This document shows, piece by piece, positions 12,801 through 25,299 of a stretch of DNA of 64,000 bases. The position numbers and the translations under genes are program-made. Every line of letters starts with the position of its first letter. The first letter of the stretch is position 1. Under the pieces are notes generated by a model that was not told where the DNA came from, did no database searches, and was given only the letters and a program-made list of their open reading frames with translations. Source of the stretch: Taenia hydatigena (taxonomy: Eukaryota; Platyhelminthes; Cestoda; Cyclophyllidea; Taeniidae). Location: the NCBI GenBank assembly GCA_036345935.2, contig JADWOT020000001.1, positions 12,280,623 through 12,344,622 on the forward strand, given 5' to 3'.

Positions 12801-15284
12801 AGTGGCAGCAGGAGTAAAGGCTGCATGTAGCTGCAGAGAAGTCTTAAAGCACTTTCGTTCAGCCTGCTTTGCACGAATGATCCATCCGACCAATCGTCTT
12901 CAAGTAGTAGCAATATTGTCATTGAGTGCTTAAGGCACTTTTTCTTTACTCCTGTTGTGCTTTAACTTACTACTACTTTGTGCAGGTTTTTACTTAGACT
13001 CCTATAATGAAGTTAAAAATTGCCATTTTTGTTAATCTTAAGCAAAAAATGTCATCACGCGGAAACGGGGCTTTTCATCACTCATTAAGGGAGGAGTTGT
13101 AGGCATGATGTGCCAGCTTCAATGAGCCGAGCTTGTTCTATCTCACGATGTTATCCTCAGAGGCGATAGCAGATTGGCACAAGACGAAACGCTAGTAAGT
13201 AAGAGGAGAAAAAGTTAAGCTGATTACAAACAGGCAGACTGGGGACTGTAGACGTCAGAATACATTCTATAGAAGTATAAAAAAGTAGCGCAAAGTGAAC
13301 AGCATTGCAAAGGTCTGGTAGCGGTTATTAGTTACGTAACAAGCGTAATGCTTAATTACACCAGCGTATTACTTGAGCTGAGGAGGTTCTGGATATCGGA
13401 TTTGGAGGAAGGCAATTGCCTTTAAATTACGCTACTTTCTTCAAAAATTGACCTCAAAGCATTGTTTTGTCTAGTGGCTTTTCCCAACCACGTTCAAACA
13501 CTAGGCAGTTAGCCACTCAAACGGGTTTATTGGCACACGTGGCATGCGTAAACCATTTTGTGGCGGATCAGATGAACTCGCTTAGTTAAGAATTATGGCC
13601 AGCGTAAAGAAACTACTGAGATGCATGTTTAACTTCAAGTTCAGCATCGGGGTTAAAGCGGATACCGTGCCTTTATTTAAGAAATGTGTGTTCACAGCTT
13701 GAGCGCAAAGGTTAGAAGGAAATGGCTTAAAATTCACAAACACATGGACGAAACACAGAGAATGGTGCAAGCATGATGAGAAACAACGGTTGAAGGCTAA
13801 ATTTGTAGCAAAATAAGCTACACAATGCAGCCACCTAGTTGAACGGAAGGACAAACGGTGACAAGGATTAGGCAGTAGAGGTAAAGAATCATGAAGCATG
13901 GCGTAAGGATTAAAACAAAGACGATCACTGCACCTTGACAGTTTGAAAATTATCATCATCTCAAAGACCGACTCTGAACTGTGGCACGTCAACCCATTCC
14001 ATCTATGCATCAGAGCTGAAGAGCAGACGCATTACTGAACTCTTCCGACGCTACCAACACTTGTAAGTGCTGACGACAAGGAATTACCTCAGAGTCATTT
14101 ACTTTAGCATGATGCCTTCGTGGCTGACTACCAAAATCAGTGTCAAATTGTGGGATACGCTTGGTTGGGACACAGACTTATACCACATATAATGGCCTAG
14201 AAGCCCTGTGACATCAAGGAAATGACGGAAGTGCGTGACTGTGCATCGATTGTGGGAAATGGAATCGAGAAAGGAAGGGGCACGCATTTTCGTCACCCTT
14301 ATTATTCCTTAGACATGTCGATTTGATCTACCCCTCTAGACTAAGCGTACAGGTATTGACAAATGTGTGTTGACTACCTATGCGATCGCATAAATACATT
14401 AAATTAACCTTTGTTTTTGTAGTCGAAATCACCGACTCCCTTCCTGTTGGCTTCCCTATGGAATTGAGTCTTGTGTTCACTCCTACCCATGACATGGAAA
14501 ACTAAGGTGTTTTGAAACCATATATACATTTGTGATACTCGTTTTGTCAAAGGCAAATCCTAGGGCAGGATATTTATCAGAATCCTTTCATGCAGACCAG
14601 GGTCCATAATCTACCTACACATGGCATAATTTGTTCGCTTTAATCGTTACTTATAAGTGCGCCTTCGCCAAATCAGTCGCATAATTATGGGATTTAAAAG
14701 GAAGGGACAATTCATTAACATGCAGCATGGCTGGAAATTTCGGCAGACCTCCTTCTAGGTGACTAGGTGAGTGATCATTTACCGTCGACGTTTCATCCGG
14801 ATAAATCCACGGTGCTGAAAAAGCAAAATATTGCTTTATTTAGTGGAGTTGATTTCCCATTTAATGACCGCACAAACGATTTTGGAGTCAGCAGAAGAAA
14901 CGATGGCTGCTTCTCTTAGAAATTACGTAAATGCTCCCAATTTCGTGATCGAAAAACAAATGTTTTATTTTTAACGTCCCGCTTACACGATTCCATAATG
15001 GCGAAACGCAACTAAAGTGCTTGCATACCGTAATAAGATACATAAAAAACACTTCCGATTGTAGGGTTAATTGAATCATTCGTAATTCGCGGTATCTAAT
15101 TGCAAGTACCTGTGTGCAGAGAGTAGAAGTAATGGTTTGACTAACAGTAGTTGGATTGCCGTTCGCGTCGAAGAGCTGCATTTACTCATAAGCGCCCACG
15201 CTGTTGATGACACGCACGGATGCCGGATGATTTGGTTTTAAATTCACTTTGTTAAAGCTTACTCAGATAGTTCGGTCAGATTAC
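6845..15284. other. No supported gene
   Basis: Open frames here are short and without domains. A possible very small minus-strand exon near 9.25-9.30 kb has a pyrimidine-rich acceptor, but nothing else supports it. The 142-codon minus-strand frame at 13582-14010 has no family features I can see. Confidence 0.4.
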
Positions 15285-15560
15285 TTGCGTAATAGACTCA
15301 ACGCCATCAATAGTTCCACTTTCAAACAATCTGACTAAAATAGTCAGAAATCGCTGCGTTAGGAGCCCTAGCAAAGGGCGTTTGCGATAGGAGTGACGAA
15401 ACGACTGGTTTGCATCTGCATCAGACGGTAGGTGACAAAAGTCGCGAAAAATGGACAAGTGGATTCCACTTCCTGATTGCGAGTTAACGGACGACGGACG
15501 GAAGGCTGCGCAATTTATTAACATGTTCTGCAACTCCTTTACCTTGTTCGCTGCACGAAG
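15285..15560 (-). CDS. Candidate exon resembling start of an E2F DNA-binding domain
   Basis: The minus-strand frame ends at an acceptable GT donor (gtaatc) just after the residues GTIDGVESITQ. Shortly before, it reads RKRPLLGLLTQRFL, which resembles the S-L-G-L-L-T-x-K/R-F opening of the E2F winged helix. In E2F proteins this is followed by a conserved R-R-I-Y-D block. I could not find that block on the minus strand down to about 13.5 kb, so the match may be chance or the exon may be a remnant. The upstream border is not resolved; internal AGs could serve as acceptors. Low confidence. Confidence 0.22.
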
Positions 15561-17214
15561 TACTTGCAGTATGAATTGACTTTCACAATCATATCGCTCA
15601 TTATGTCGCCAACATTGACCCACTTGTTACCCATAGCATTCGCACCTATAAGATGCGATGCGCTCCGTCTTTGTGTTCCCATGCCTACCTGGAGTTTGGT
15701 ACACTGCTGACGAAATCAACCATTAAAAATTCCTTGTTTGATGCTACACAAGAGCACACAGGACAGATCTGCACAATGCAACCGGCGACCACTCTTGTTT
15801 CGAATACAAACCCACTGTAGTTGATTGGTTAAAATGAAGTGGATTCCAACAACTCGATAGCAGTCAAACTAAATAACTCTTTGTTTCATTGAGGTTTATA
15901 CGAAAAGAGGCAATTAGTGAGAAATCGCAGGAATTATTTAAACAAGTAGCAGTTAACACAAGATAATTCGACCTTAATACACAACTATTGGTCGTTTAAT
16001 AAGATTCATTCCATTAGTGTTAGTGCAACACAATTCACTGACATTGTGGCTACTGCTACATTTTAGTATTATTGGTCAGATTGGTAAAATCACATTTATT
16101 CATAACTGCATTTAAGTGTCTGATAATTGGTTGATGAAATTATGGAAAGGAAGTATAAACTGATGCTAAATCAGTCTTCAGATGCCTCGATTTCTGCCTT
16201 AGACTCTTCCTCCCCCCTTCCTCTGCTCTCAAGCCATGCAGCAATCAGCACTGTATTGACAGTCACTTGTCCAAATACTTGCTGCAATTCTGACACTCAT
16301 TTAATCCACCTTTTGCGCAACCCTTATGTGGGCTAGACATGTCAAAAGATGCGGTTAGCGTTTTTACCAGGGGCCAGTTGTGGGGGAGAACGAGAAGTTA
16401 TGCAAGTGGTTGGTAATGGTAAGTTGTCAACTGTTGTGTCAAATGCCCAAAGAACAGCTTGAGTTACTATGCGTTGATGGCTGTCACTGACACCTGATGT
16501 GAACTCTTGAGGACGTCGAATTAACGTCAGAGTTATGATTACCTCTCTTGTAGGCATGCGTAAGCATTGACTCTGTACCAGGCATTGATGATCAAACTAA
16601 TCAATGCCCTCTAAGAAGTAAGGAAGAACAAGCTACTTTTTATTCAGCTAATGGGGCATTTTGCCTTTTTATTTAGATCGAAATTCCCTAAATTGTAAAT
16701 AAGCAATGTGACTTCGATGCGGGTTTCATGTGATTGTGGCAACGGAGTCTTATAAAAGCGTGGTGGTTTTAAGCAAAGGGATGCGCTTGTAATCGTCTGA
16801 TGGAAAGAAATGACAAGAGATTGGATTAATCTTAAGCCCTCAAGTAGAATAACTCAGGAGAGTCTGTGGAAATGGGAACAAGAGTGTTCTGATGCAAGTC
16901 TTCTATCACTAACTTCACTGCTTGTTCCTTTAGCATTTCCCCATTCAGCATGGTAATACGGAGCTGGGAACAGAGCTGACTGCATAAATCATGAGAAGTG
17001 AGTAGAGAATCATAGTACAAGCGAATAAAGAGGAGCAGAGATGGCTAAAGTGCAGACGCGCAAAATGCAATGAAATGAATCCGCTAGACCGGGAGTGACG
17101 CTACCGTCATCTATGCATGTACTAACAGACCGACTTTGCATGGCCCAGGTGGTCACCAAATTTACGAATATCTGCGCGCAACTTGTTCCATTTACGGCAT
17201 CATATCGTCCTTCC
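15561..17214. other. No supported gene
   Basis: Only short frames occur in this AT-rich stretch, and none has a recognisable domain or repeat partner. Confidence 0.4.
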
Positions 17215-17620
17215 ACTTAATAGACAATAACATCAAATTAAATACCCATTTGGTCTTATTTCAAACAATATTGCCATTCTTTGACGCAGTCGGCAGCAAA
17301 AGGATGCATGGCAAATCCACGTTGCATCTAAACACTTTGGCAACACTTCACAATTCAATCTTTCACCAAGTGGCAGCAAAGAACCTTTCCTTGATGTTGA
17401 TATTGCCCCAAAGGAAAGGAAGCAATTCCAGCTAGCTAGGAAAGCCTTGGATCGGTGGGTGTCTGTGAACTGACTAGTTCTCTGCAATGAACTTGATGCA
17501 CATGCAGACCTGCTTGAAGGATTATTAAACATTTTACATGCACAAAAGCTTTCGTTCTGTATGCAATCGTGTACTCCATGCTTTTCGGTCTCTACCCACC
17601 AGAGCAGTAATATGAGTAAC
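17215..17620 (+). repeat. Diverged repeat block, copy 1 (pairs with 39.2-39.6 kb)
   Basis: Collinear similarity to 39210-39625 runs the whole length, with shared words such as caaatccac, gctagctag and agcagcaaa. The plus strand has a coding-like run (APKERKQFQLARKALDRW), then a stop and a further open run with LDAHADLLEGLLNIL. The other copy keeps parts of this but with frame breaks. It looks like a decayed protein-coding segment. I do not recognise the protein. Confidence 0.6.
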
Positions 17621-17859
17621 TGGTCGCAAACCAGTCACGTTTGTTAGCACAATGAACCTCATCGCAAGGTGCCAACCCAAATGGCGTTCTTAGAGTTCTT
17701 ATATCAAATCTGACCATGGGAGACGAGCATGCACAAGAAAATGAAAACCAGAAACAACTGAAGTAATTGCACCAAGTTTTTCTTCATAAAGCTGTTAACA
17801 AGTTCGAAGTCATCGAGGGGTCTCCCAGATCTGCTGGTGACGCGCTACCAGTGTCTGTG

Positions 17860-18350
17860 GCTAGCGTTGTCTGCAAATGGGACGAACTCATTCGTAGTTC
17901 TAGGAGACTAGACAACTGCATCGGAATCGGCTAGGTTAGCAGTACATCTGCATATTTTGAAAAGTTAACCCTTTCTAACATTTTCGATCCAGCCACGCGC
18001 CTCATTAATGAAGATGCTGTGCACGTAAGCACTGTAGTCTCTAATCAGAAAAGCCTTAAGGCAATCTCAAAACGCGACTAATGCAAGAGGACTGCCAGAA
18101 AATTTAAAACATAATTTACCAAACGACTTGATTCGAAGAGTCGACGCGACATTGAATAGATAATACCAAATTGTTAAGTTAAAAAGTGAGGCCGTAAATA
18201 ATGTGTGATATCTAAAATAGCAAGTGAATGAGGAAAATAAAACAAAGGACAAGTGATGGGCGGCTACGGGACCGCGAAATAAAAAGTTATATGAAGCAGT
18301 AGAGTAGGTAGTGTTTTGAATGGATAAGTATAAGAGTGGCAAAAGCTTAT
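17860..18350. repeat. Diverged repeat block (pairs with 33.68-34.15 kb)
   Basis: The block aligns with 33680-34150. It includes an almost exact match over agactagacaactgcatcgg, and matches around the gatgctgtgcac word and the aaatgactt/aaacgactt word. A degenerate plus-strand run reads VCKWDELIRSSRRLDNCIGI before a stop. The ancestral gene is not identified. Confidence 0.7.
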
Positions 18351-19244
18351 ATAAGTAGGGGATAGAAGACGACAGTCATTGCTAGGTACTCAGCCACCCT
18401 CGCCTCCATTTCAGTGCTGATGGCCTAGGCTCGGTTAAGGCTCTGCCCATTTGGCATAAGCAGGGTGCTTTGTGAAATCAAGGGCACCATCACCTCGGTA
18501 ATTGTTAAGCAGGAAAATAAGTACACACAATTCCCTCAACAAAAGAATGAAGTAACCTTAAAACTTTTCAAAAGATTACTTATTATTCTTTGAAACAATA
18601 AACATTGTAACCCACGATCCAAGCCCTCTGTATAATATGCAAGATTGGCACATATTCCACTTATGTGGTCAGAAACGACACAGTGCCTGGTTGACGCTTT
18701 TCTTATTCCGCTAGTCTTCAAACTATCTAACCCATCATAGTCCTCTGACGGTCGTCGACAAGAAGATCTAGTGCTAACCACTTGCAGTTTGAACAACTAT
18801 AATCGGATGAATAAGACGAATAAGAGGTAGTACACTATTTAAGTACGTCATGACACCTTCTCATGGGCAAACACTAGAGCAGCCCTCCACTTCGGCAGAT
18901 TTACTGATCTTACTGTTTCCAAGAAATATTTCTCAAACATACTTTACTTGTATAGAATTCTTTGCAGCGGATGGGTAAAAAACATCAGCAGCGTTTGATC
19001 TTCAGAAGCAAATGATTCATCGTGAACAACTGCGTCTGCAGTCCTCTATAAGCATGAACGAAGCATAGCCTTTTGAGCCTAGAGTGGCGCTCTCTCCACA
19101 CCTGTGAGCCGACGGTTTAGGAGAAAACATTGGTAAAATTCTTGGTTGCCTAGCAATTATGACAGCGTAAGCTATCTCACGTCATTAGATTTCTCGTAAT
19201 AAGTCACTCGGTCAGCGAATCACCCTACACTCAATTAAAATTAC
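18351..19244. other. No supported gene
   Basis: Spacer between duplicated blocks; no coding signal or repeat partner was recognised. Confidence 0.4.
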
Positions 19245-19535
19245 CGTTAATTGTCAAAATTTTATTCGCCGTCTGTGTGTCGCTTTCGCAATTCGCTCTA
19301 CAAGGCAGCAAACCTTCCACTCTTGCTCATCAGGACTCATTCCACAACCTCTTCTTTTGCTCGTTTGCTGCTCTGCATGCCACCCACTGAAAAGCAGGTA
19401 AACAGAGATATTTCTGAGGTGATTTTGTGAAATCGACAAAGAATTAGTGCTTACGAGTCAAACGTCGCCCTCCAATTTAAATGCGATTAGCAAGGTGTGC
19501 CTAAGGACAAACAAGTGGCCAAATGCGTACGGTGA
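19245..19535. repeat. Diverged repeat block (pairs with 35.0-35.25 kb; part with 40.29-40.44 kb)
   Basis: 19245-19535 aligns with about 35020-35250, with words such as gtcgctttcg and caaacaagt plus the shared ending ccaaatgcg. The part around 19310-19420 also aligns with 40310-40430 (cattccacaa, ctcttc, cactgaaa). Confidence 0.65.
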
Positions 19536-20800
19536 AGGTTGTGACGATTTTTATAGTAGACGAATAAGGCTATGACACCTTGCGTCCGATTCATTAGCTG
19601 AGCTTATTTAGCCTGCGTGACTGGGCATCATTATAACCACTTTTAAATAACTGTTGAACATCGCTTATCAACTGTTGGATCGCCTCTAGTTTCCAAACAA
19701 AATGGAAGGAATACAATCTCTCTAGTCTCGTTCATCATAATGGGAGAAATTTCGTTTCACTTAGCTGCAAGAACTATTGGATTAGCTATTCAAACACTGT
19801 TATTTGAAGGTGTTTTGAACGTCATATTTGTCATCATTAGATTGCTTTTGCGCGATTCTTACGTGAATTCGTCAGGCGAAATCAATTCAAGTAGGAGGTA
19901 ACATGCGATATCATTTTCGACGTAGTAGTTATTCATCGGCAAATAAAGCCAGAATCTTAGAGCTTCCGCGTTTTATAGTCATTAAAGACAATCTTAAAGC
20001 TTTTCACTACTTTTCTTCCTCCACCTTATTCTACCTTACTCGACAATCCTTTGCTACTGACTCATATAAAAACAACTTTGATAAAAATGCGGTGCACAAA
20101 TAAGCACGTGCAGTTTATTGATGCGCTACATTAAATTCCTCATGGACGTATCTTATTAATCCACTTCGCCGATTGGGAGAAGGCGCACATTTTGACTTCA
20201 GTGGTCACTCTAAGGTGTCCCTGACAGAGTTTGTTGAGGCGTGCTAATTGCATTCGCCAGCATAATGGTTCCTGCCAGAATTGTTGTCGCGAAGATTTGT
20301 TATTGAATATATTTTAAATATCTTCTACATCATGCAGGACAGATGCTTCACAATTTGTCTTGGAGCATGTGGGACATGGGACTGTGAGACGTATAATAGA
20401 CCTTTGCGCCATCTTCATTCATATGGGCGAAAATAAAGCAAACACACAATGGTACACCCCTTGAGGTCAGCTTGAAGATCTTTTTGACCGCCAGCATCAA
20501 AAAGACCTCCAACATTTACCGCAAATGAGTTCTCAGGAGTCGGGGAAAGTGGAGTGTTAATCATACAGCTTGTGTTATTTCTAGTATACACTTGGCATTT
20601 ATATGGTTTCTTGCACTTTTTCGTCTCAAGAATTTATAGGAGTTTTGGCGATATTGATGAGTCGGAGATTAGGGTTGCCCCTTGGTCGCCTTTCACGACT
20701 TTGTTTCGTGTGGTTGGTAATCTAAACACACTATCTGGACTCACTTATTGCGGCCATTTTAAATGCCTCAATGATGCTGCCACTTGACATCGCTTCTCAT
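19536..20800. repeat. Three-copy repeat unit, copy A
   Basis: The unit aligns with 36335-37390 and, for most of its length, with 31700-32570. The minus strand of all three copies keeps one reading frame with similar residues, here GGLFDAGGQKDLQADLKGC near 20.45-20.52 kb. This suggests an old minus-strand gene now carrying stops. The plus strand also has partial coding-like runs, so direction is not certain. Confidence 0.65.
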
Positions 20801-21480
20801 TCGTGTGCAATCAAAACTTTTCCCTAGAATAATATGTAAATTACTGTTTTGAAATAGGTAATACTAAAAGAAAAAGCAGTGACGCTGAAGATAGTAGTGG
20901 ATATTAAGGTCAGGGCGGGGTCGACGTGGTCGTCGTAGGACAAACAGGTGCACCTCTGTTGATATAGTGCATAATGGGGCCTTGTGAATTTCATTCGCAG
21001 GTGCATGGACAACTGCTACAGGCATTTTAAAGTAAGGTATGGGGAAGAAAAGAAAAATGGCGCAAAGCATATTAACTAAAGTACCATGCGGTTGGATTCG
21101 TAGGCATGCACACATACTGGAATGTATAAATGCATGCAGAAGTGAATGAAGGGAAAACTAAGATTATGAATGGATGGAAGGGAGATTGTAAGAAGTAGCT
21201 ACGAGAGTATGGAAAAGGACATACAATTGGGATCCGATGAAGTGACCGGGCAAAACCCAGTCGTCATTTAGGCATGGCCGTGCAATTAATGCAACGATGG
21301 ACGAATTTCTTAGTAGCTGCAAAAAATAACCAGTTTTCCAGCCACTTTGTGCTGTCATGTCTGCCGAAAGCACTGTAGTCGTTCACTTCGTGTCACTTGC
21401 GACTATGCTATAATAAATATCCACTGAGATGCGAAAATTAGTCTGCAGCAGGACTCCGAATCTCCAAACACACATTGCAG
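20801..21480. repeat. Diverged repeat block (pairs with 32.58-33.29 kb)
   Basis: Collinear similarity to 32580-33290, directly continuing the three-copy unit in both places. Both copies keep a cross-matching run around the word caggcatttt and the word aggatgtcgat. No open frame survives in both. Confidence 0.65.
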
Positions 21481-21629
21481 GATGTCGATAAATATAACAT
21501 CAGCAGTCATGGATGCGCGAACATAGACTAACCCAAACGAATATGAAAGCGCTTCGAAGATCCATATCTAAGCAGTTAACCTGCTAAGTTAATTGATGAT
21601 GAAAATAAGAATCTAATGCGAAAGAAAAT

Positions 21630-21800
21630 AGAGCCAGAAGAGGCACGTTTTGTACTTAATTGACATAGATCCACAATGTCTTCAAGTTGCATACATTGAA
21701 GCATGCCAATTTTGCCACTCACTTGGCAACGCTTCGTGCGAGCGACAATGCAATTGCACGTGCTCTCGTTTGTTGATATAAAATGGGTGCTGTTGAATTC
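21630..21800. repeat. Short repeat block (pairs with 34.17-34.32 kb)
   Basis: Aligns with 34170-34320 around the words agaggcacg/agaggtgcg and ttgcatacatt. In the second location it is fused directly to the 17.86 kb-type block, marking a rearrangement joint near 34.17 kb. Confidence 0.55.
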
Positions 21801-22767
21801 GTTTTGGAGAATTGACATCACAGTGCATCCTTAGTGGAAGCTCACTACATCGTGCATCGCATTTGAATACCCCGACAAGACCACGGCTGTGGCGTGCGGT
21901 TGTGATTCGAAATGGCTGCTCGGTGATAGCTTGCTATTTTGTACAAAAGAAAGTACCCAAAGCCTTGAATATCTACATGAGCAACATTGCTGCCATTAAT
22001 GCGCCTTTTAGCTTACCGTTGAAAATTAACTGCACTTCATAGTGCATCAACAGAAAGTTATTATTTGTGTCCCTAAATAGGGAAATCAGTAAGCCCATTA
22101 CAAACCTCCTGATGAACACAGGAATATTTGACATCAAAATAGGTTCTATCCTCAGATTATTTCAACATTTCTTTGGCAGGTTCCGCTCGTCTGTTAGATG
22201 GCCACTATACAGCAAACTGTGCAAGTTCCTCTACCAGATTTCTGTCCCTTTGCCTTTGCCAACAGAAGACATCCCTGAGATATAAGTGTACGAACCACGT
22301 GTTGTCAGGCCTTCGCAGTGGTGTCTCGACCTTGTCATAGTTCAAAGATGACATTTCTATTTGCACCTCATTGTCCGCTGACCTTGTTTATCAAAATTGG
22401 CATGGAATTTAAAAGCATTGAGCATTTGATTGAAATTATCAACAAAGGAGTAGCAATGTGTGCGACAGGTAAAAAAGGAAACGAAAAACCCCTACATTGC
22501 CATCACACAACCAGTAACAGTAAATTAGCTACACATTTAAAAGAAGCCAAAGCAAAATTCGAATCGAATACCAGCTGCCATTAAGTCTCAGGACAGAAAA
22601 GGATTACAATCTCAAGTAGAGCAGTTGGCTAGGCTAAATGTATCATATTGTGCTCTCAGCAGCAAAGCCAGACTAATCGCTTACTTCAAGGCAAGCATTA
22701 ACTCAAAATATGCTCTCATTTATGTGTTTCATTTATCCGAACTCTTAGTGAACTTGTAGTGTGCACG

Positions 22768-23630
22768 ATGGTGAGGCTTCCTAAACACCTGCGAATCGAG
22801 ATTTACAAATGTTTTGATGCCACAGACATCGTCAATATGTAAGGCGATGCTTGGTGCAAAGTCGATTTTCAAAGTCTCTTGCTGTCAAGGCCATTGTAAG
22901 CAGTTACATAAGATAAATGGAGCTAGCGGGCGCATAACTTTATTGCATGCTGTATTCGACACTTGCGGTTGTAGGCAGAGAGGCTGACTCAGTGGCAGAA
23001 TCGAAGTCAGACGGTTAGGCTCTTTGCAGAGCCATTCGATGTTACAAAGAGGGTTGTCAATTCACTTTTTGATTCTTGGACATAGCATTACGGAGTGGGA
23101 CCTCCTCTGTCCTTCCATATGGACACTCAACGATTTAAATTATAAGCGCGGCCAGCAATTATATCAGAATTGTCGCTTTGGCGTCGGTTGGATTGAAACA
23201 ATCGCTTGCGTGTCTAGATTTGATATTCATTTAACATTGAACGATATAGCATAGGATAGTGCTCAGCATCATAGTTCTCTCAAGACTTCAACCCTCTGTG
23301 CATTTGACGGTATGACGTACATGATTGATTCTGCGCTGCACTGCTACGTTGGACGCAGTCTTCCATTTGAATTGAAGCACCTCATATACAGTATCGTCAA
23401 CATTGCTTCTAATAGGACTCTAGGAGCGGCAATTTTGAGTGCCTCATAACCAGTATTCACAGACTCGACAAAATTATATTGCATAGGTGCGGCGGGTCTG
23501 CGGCGAGCCTCACGCCTTACAATTAGTGGAGGGTAAGCTGCCTGCACTAGCAGGGTGGAATGTTTGTAAACATGTATGAGGCTCTCTAAATTGCTGCGTT
23601 GCAAATTACCAGCTTCATCGAGGAGCGAAG
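22768..23630 (+). pseudogene. Decayed tandem copy of the F-box/FBXO4-like gene
   Basis: This is a full-length degenerate paralogue of the intact gene 1.3 kb downstream. It starts at an ATG that aligns with the third ATG of that gene. The F-box part reads LRIEIYKCFDATDIVNM followed by a stop. Later parts align well: SLPFELKHLIYSIVNIAS with SLPYVLKRLMTIITHIAS, and FECLITSIHRLDK with FECLVTSLYKLDK. The end keeps WRV and a run ending VNMYEAL where the intact gene has VNLHKAF. Several in-frame stops and at least one frame shift break it. Decay with the domains still readable suggests it was functional for some time after duplication. Confidence 0.8.
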
Positions 23631-24101
23631 CAGCCAAGACTAAAGCACTTAGCGCCACAATGCGCCAGCTCATTCACATGTAATGCGTTTTGAGTTATAA
23701 CCATGCCCTTTCATGTATTTTTGCTGTTCCACAATTTGCTTTTTGCGTAGTCTAATGACCATAAGTGAATTTTAACAATACTTTACAGGCTTAGTTCCTT
23801 TCCTTCGGTTTCGATTAAGCAAGTGTAATGAAAATTTCTTCCCTCACGTGTTTTTGTGTTAAACATGGGCTTACAGCACGATAAGATAACTAATGAACAC
23901 CTGAGTTAGGAAAATACGAAAAAATGGCCTCATATCAACGCATCATGGACAAGTCGCTAAAGATGCTTCAGCCAGTAGAAGACTCATACTAGGCCCTTTA
24001 TGAGTGAGCGCTGATACAAAACATGAGCGCGTTTACTCAAGATAATCACCTGAATTCTGCTATTAGCGAATGCACCACAATTTGAAAATCAGTCTCATTA
24101 G

Positions 24102-25091
24102 ATGCGATTGCAATGTATAAGATGCATGATGGAGGGGGTTCCAACAATTGTGAAAATTAAAATCTGTGAATACCTCGATGGCGCGGACATTATCAATATG
24201 TGCGAGGCAATGCCTAACATGAAGTCGCTTCTCGATTTTCACATTGTCAAAGGCATCCTACGCAAGTACGTGAGACGCATGGAGTGGGTGGACGCAATGC
24301 TTTGTCGTTTCTTGTATCGCACATTTACAGTGACAGATGGTGCAGAGACTGAGCCAGTGACAAAGATTGGGTCAGAAAACGATGCTTTTTGCAAGGCTAT
24401 ACAATACTGCCAACAGAATTGCCAAGCCTGCACGAGGTGTGTGGGCCGAATGTCACCCACATCGAAGAAACTATTTCTATATTTGGTGTTTGATGGTGAA
24501 AATATTTCAGATTTTATCGAAGCCTTTGAAAACAGTCTAATGGAATGGACTGATGAGCGTGGGCAGCGTCTATATGAAAATACTTCTGCTTACAGTGAAA
24601 GTACTGGCGACTATATTTTGGATGGCGAGGAAAGCGAACAAGAATATGCGCTTCTCGACACCAGCGCTATTTACCGATTTCCTTTCGTGATGTTTGGGAT
24701 GGATTCCGCGTTTCAATGTCATAGTAAGCACTCTCTGCCATATGTATTGAAGCGTCTTATGACCATTATCACTCACATCGCCTCCGATGTGACACGTTGC
24801 CCTCCATTGCTACTCGTCCTGGATGAGAATTCGGAGCAGACAGAAAAACCAACATCTACATGTGATCATTTTGAGTGTCTCGTGACCAGTCTTTACAAGC
24901 TGGACAAGGGCACTTATGGGACGGAGCCAAGTAGAGAATCTGCAATGGGTTCTAGGCCATGCAGTTGGTGGAGAGTGTGGCGTCTCCACCGACGGGAGGG
25001 ATTGTACGTTAATCTGCATAAAGCGTTCCAGTGGGCCTTGTCGCAACTTTTCGTTACCAACGCTGAAGATGTCAGCCAATGCCACAGCTAG
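24102..25091 (+). CDS. F-box protein with FBXO4-like atypical GTPase-like C-terminus
   Basis: An uninterrupted 329-codon frame. Residues 12-46 fit an F-box: a V-P hydrophobic start, then ICEYLDGADIINMCEAMPNM. F-boxes bind SKP1 in SCF ubiquitin ligases. Residues 191-200 (YRFPFVMFGM) and 232-242 (RCPPLLLVLDE) look like buried strands, and 288-316 hold SWWRVWRL plus the closing helix. This order resembles FBXO4, whose C-terminus is a GTPase fold that does not bind nucleotide and recruits substrate. No P-loop or NKxD is seen here. The decayed upstream copy begins at the equivalent of codon 10 (ATG at 24129), so the true start is probably there rather than 24102. A cysteine-rich stretch (residues 103-113) is unusual. 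Function by family inference only; the substrate is unknown. Confidence 0.7.
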   Translation: MRLQCIRCMMEGVPTIVKIKICEYLDGADIINMCEAMPNMKSLLDFHIVKGILRKYVRRMEWVDAMLCRFLYRTFTVTDGAETEPVTKIGSENDAFCKAIQYCQQNCQACTRCVGRMSPTSKKLFLYLVFDGENISDFIEAFENSLMEWTDERGQRLYENTSAYSESTGDYILDGEESEQEYALLDTSAIYRFPFVMFGMDSAFQCHSKHSLPYVLKRLMTIITHIASDVTRCPPLLLVLDENSEQTEKPTSTCDHFECLVTSLYKLDKGTYGTEPSRESAMGSRPCSWWRVWRLHRREGLYVNLHKAFQWALSQLFVTNAEDVSQCHS

Positions 25092-25287
25092 CGGTCTGGC
25101 TACAATGCCTTGCCGCATTCACGTGGAGGGGGATTGGATGTGGAAAGCACATGCACTTTGACTCTATCAGTTTTTGATCGGCTTATACCAATTCCTTGTT
25201 AATTAAAGACTTCTCTCCCCTATTTTTTGTCGCGGTTGGCTGTCTGCGGTATTTTTTATAAATACATGATAGGGTATTGAAGGAATT

Positions 25288-25293
25288 AATAAA
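25288..25293 (+). terminator. Candidate poly(A) signal of the F-box gene
   Basis: AATAAA lies about 200 bases after the stop of the F-box gene. The flanking DNA here is also duplicated after the remnant at 31.2 kb, where the hexamer is changed to AATACA. Confidence 0.4.
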
Positions 25294-25299
25294 ACGCCT

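Noticed and set aside
13582..14010. 142-codon minus-strand frame
   Set aside because: No domain, no duplicate, no splice or promoter support; rich in serine, leucine and histidine as expected from chance.
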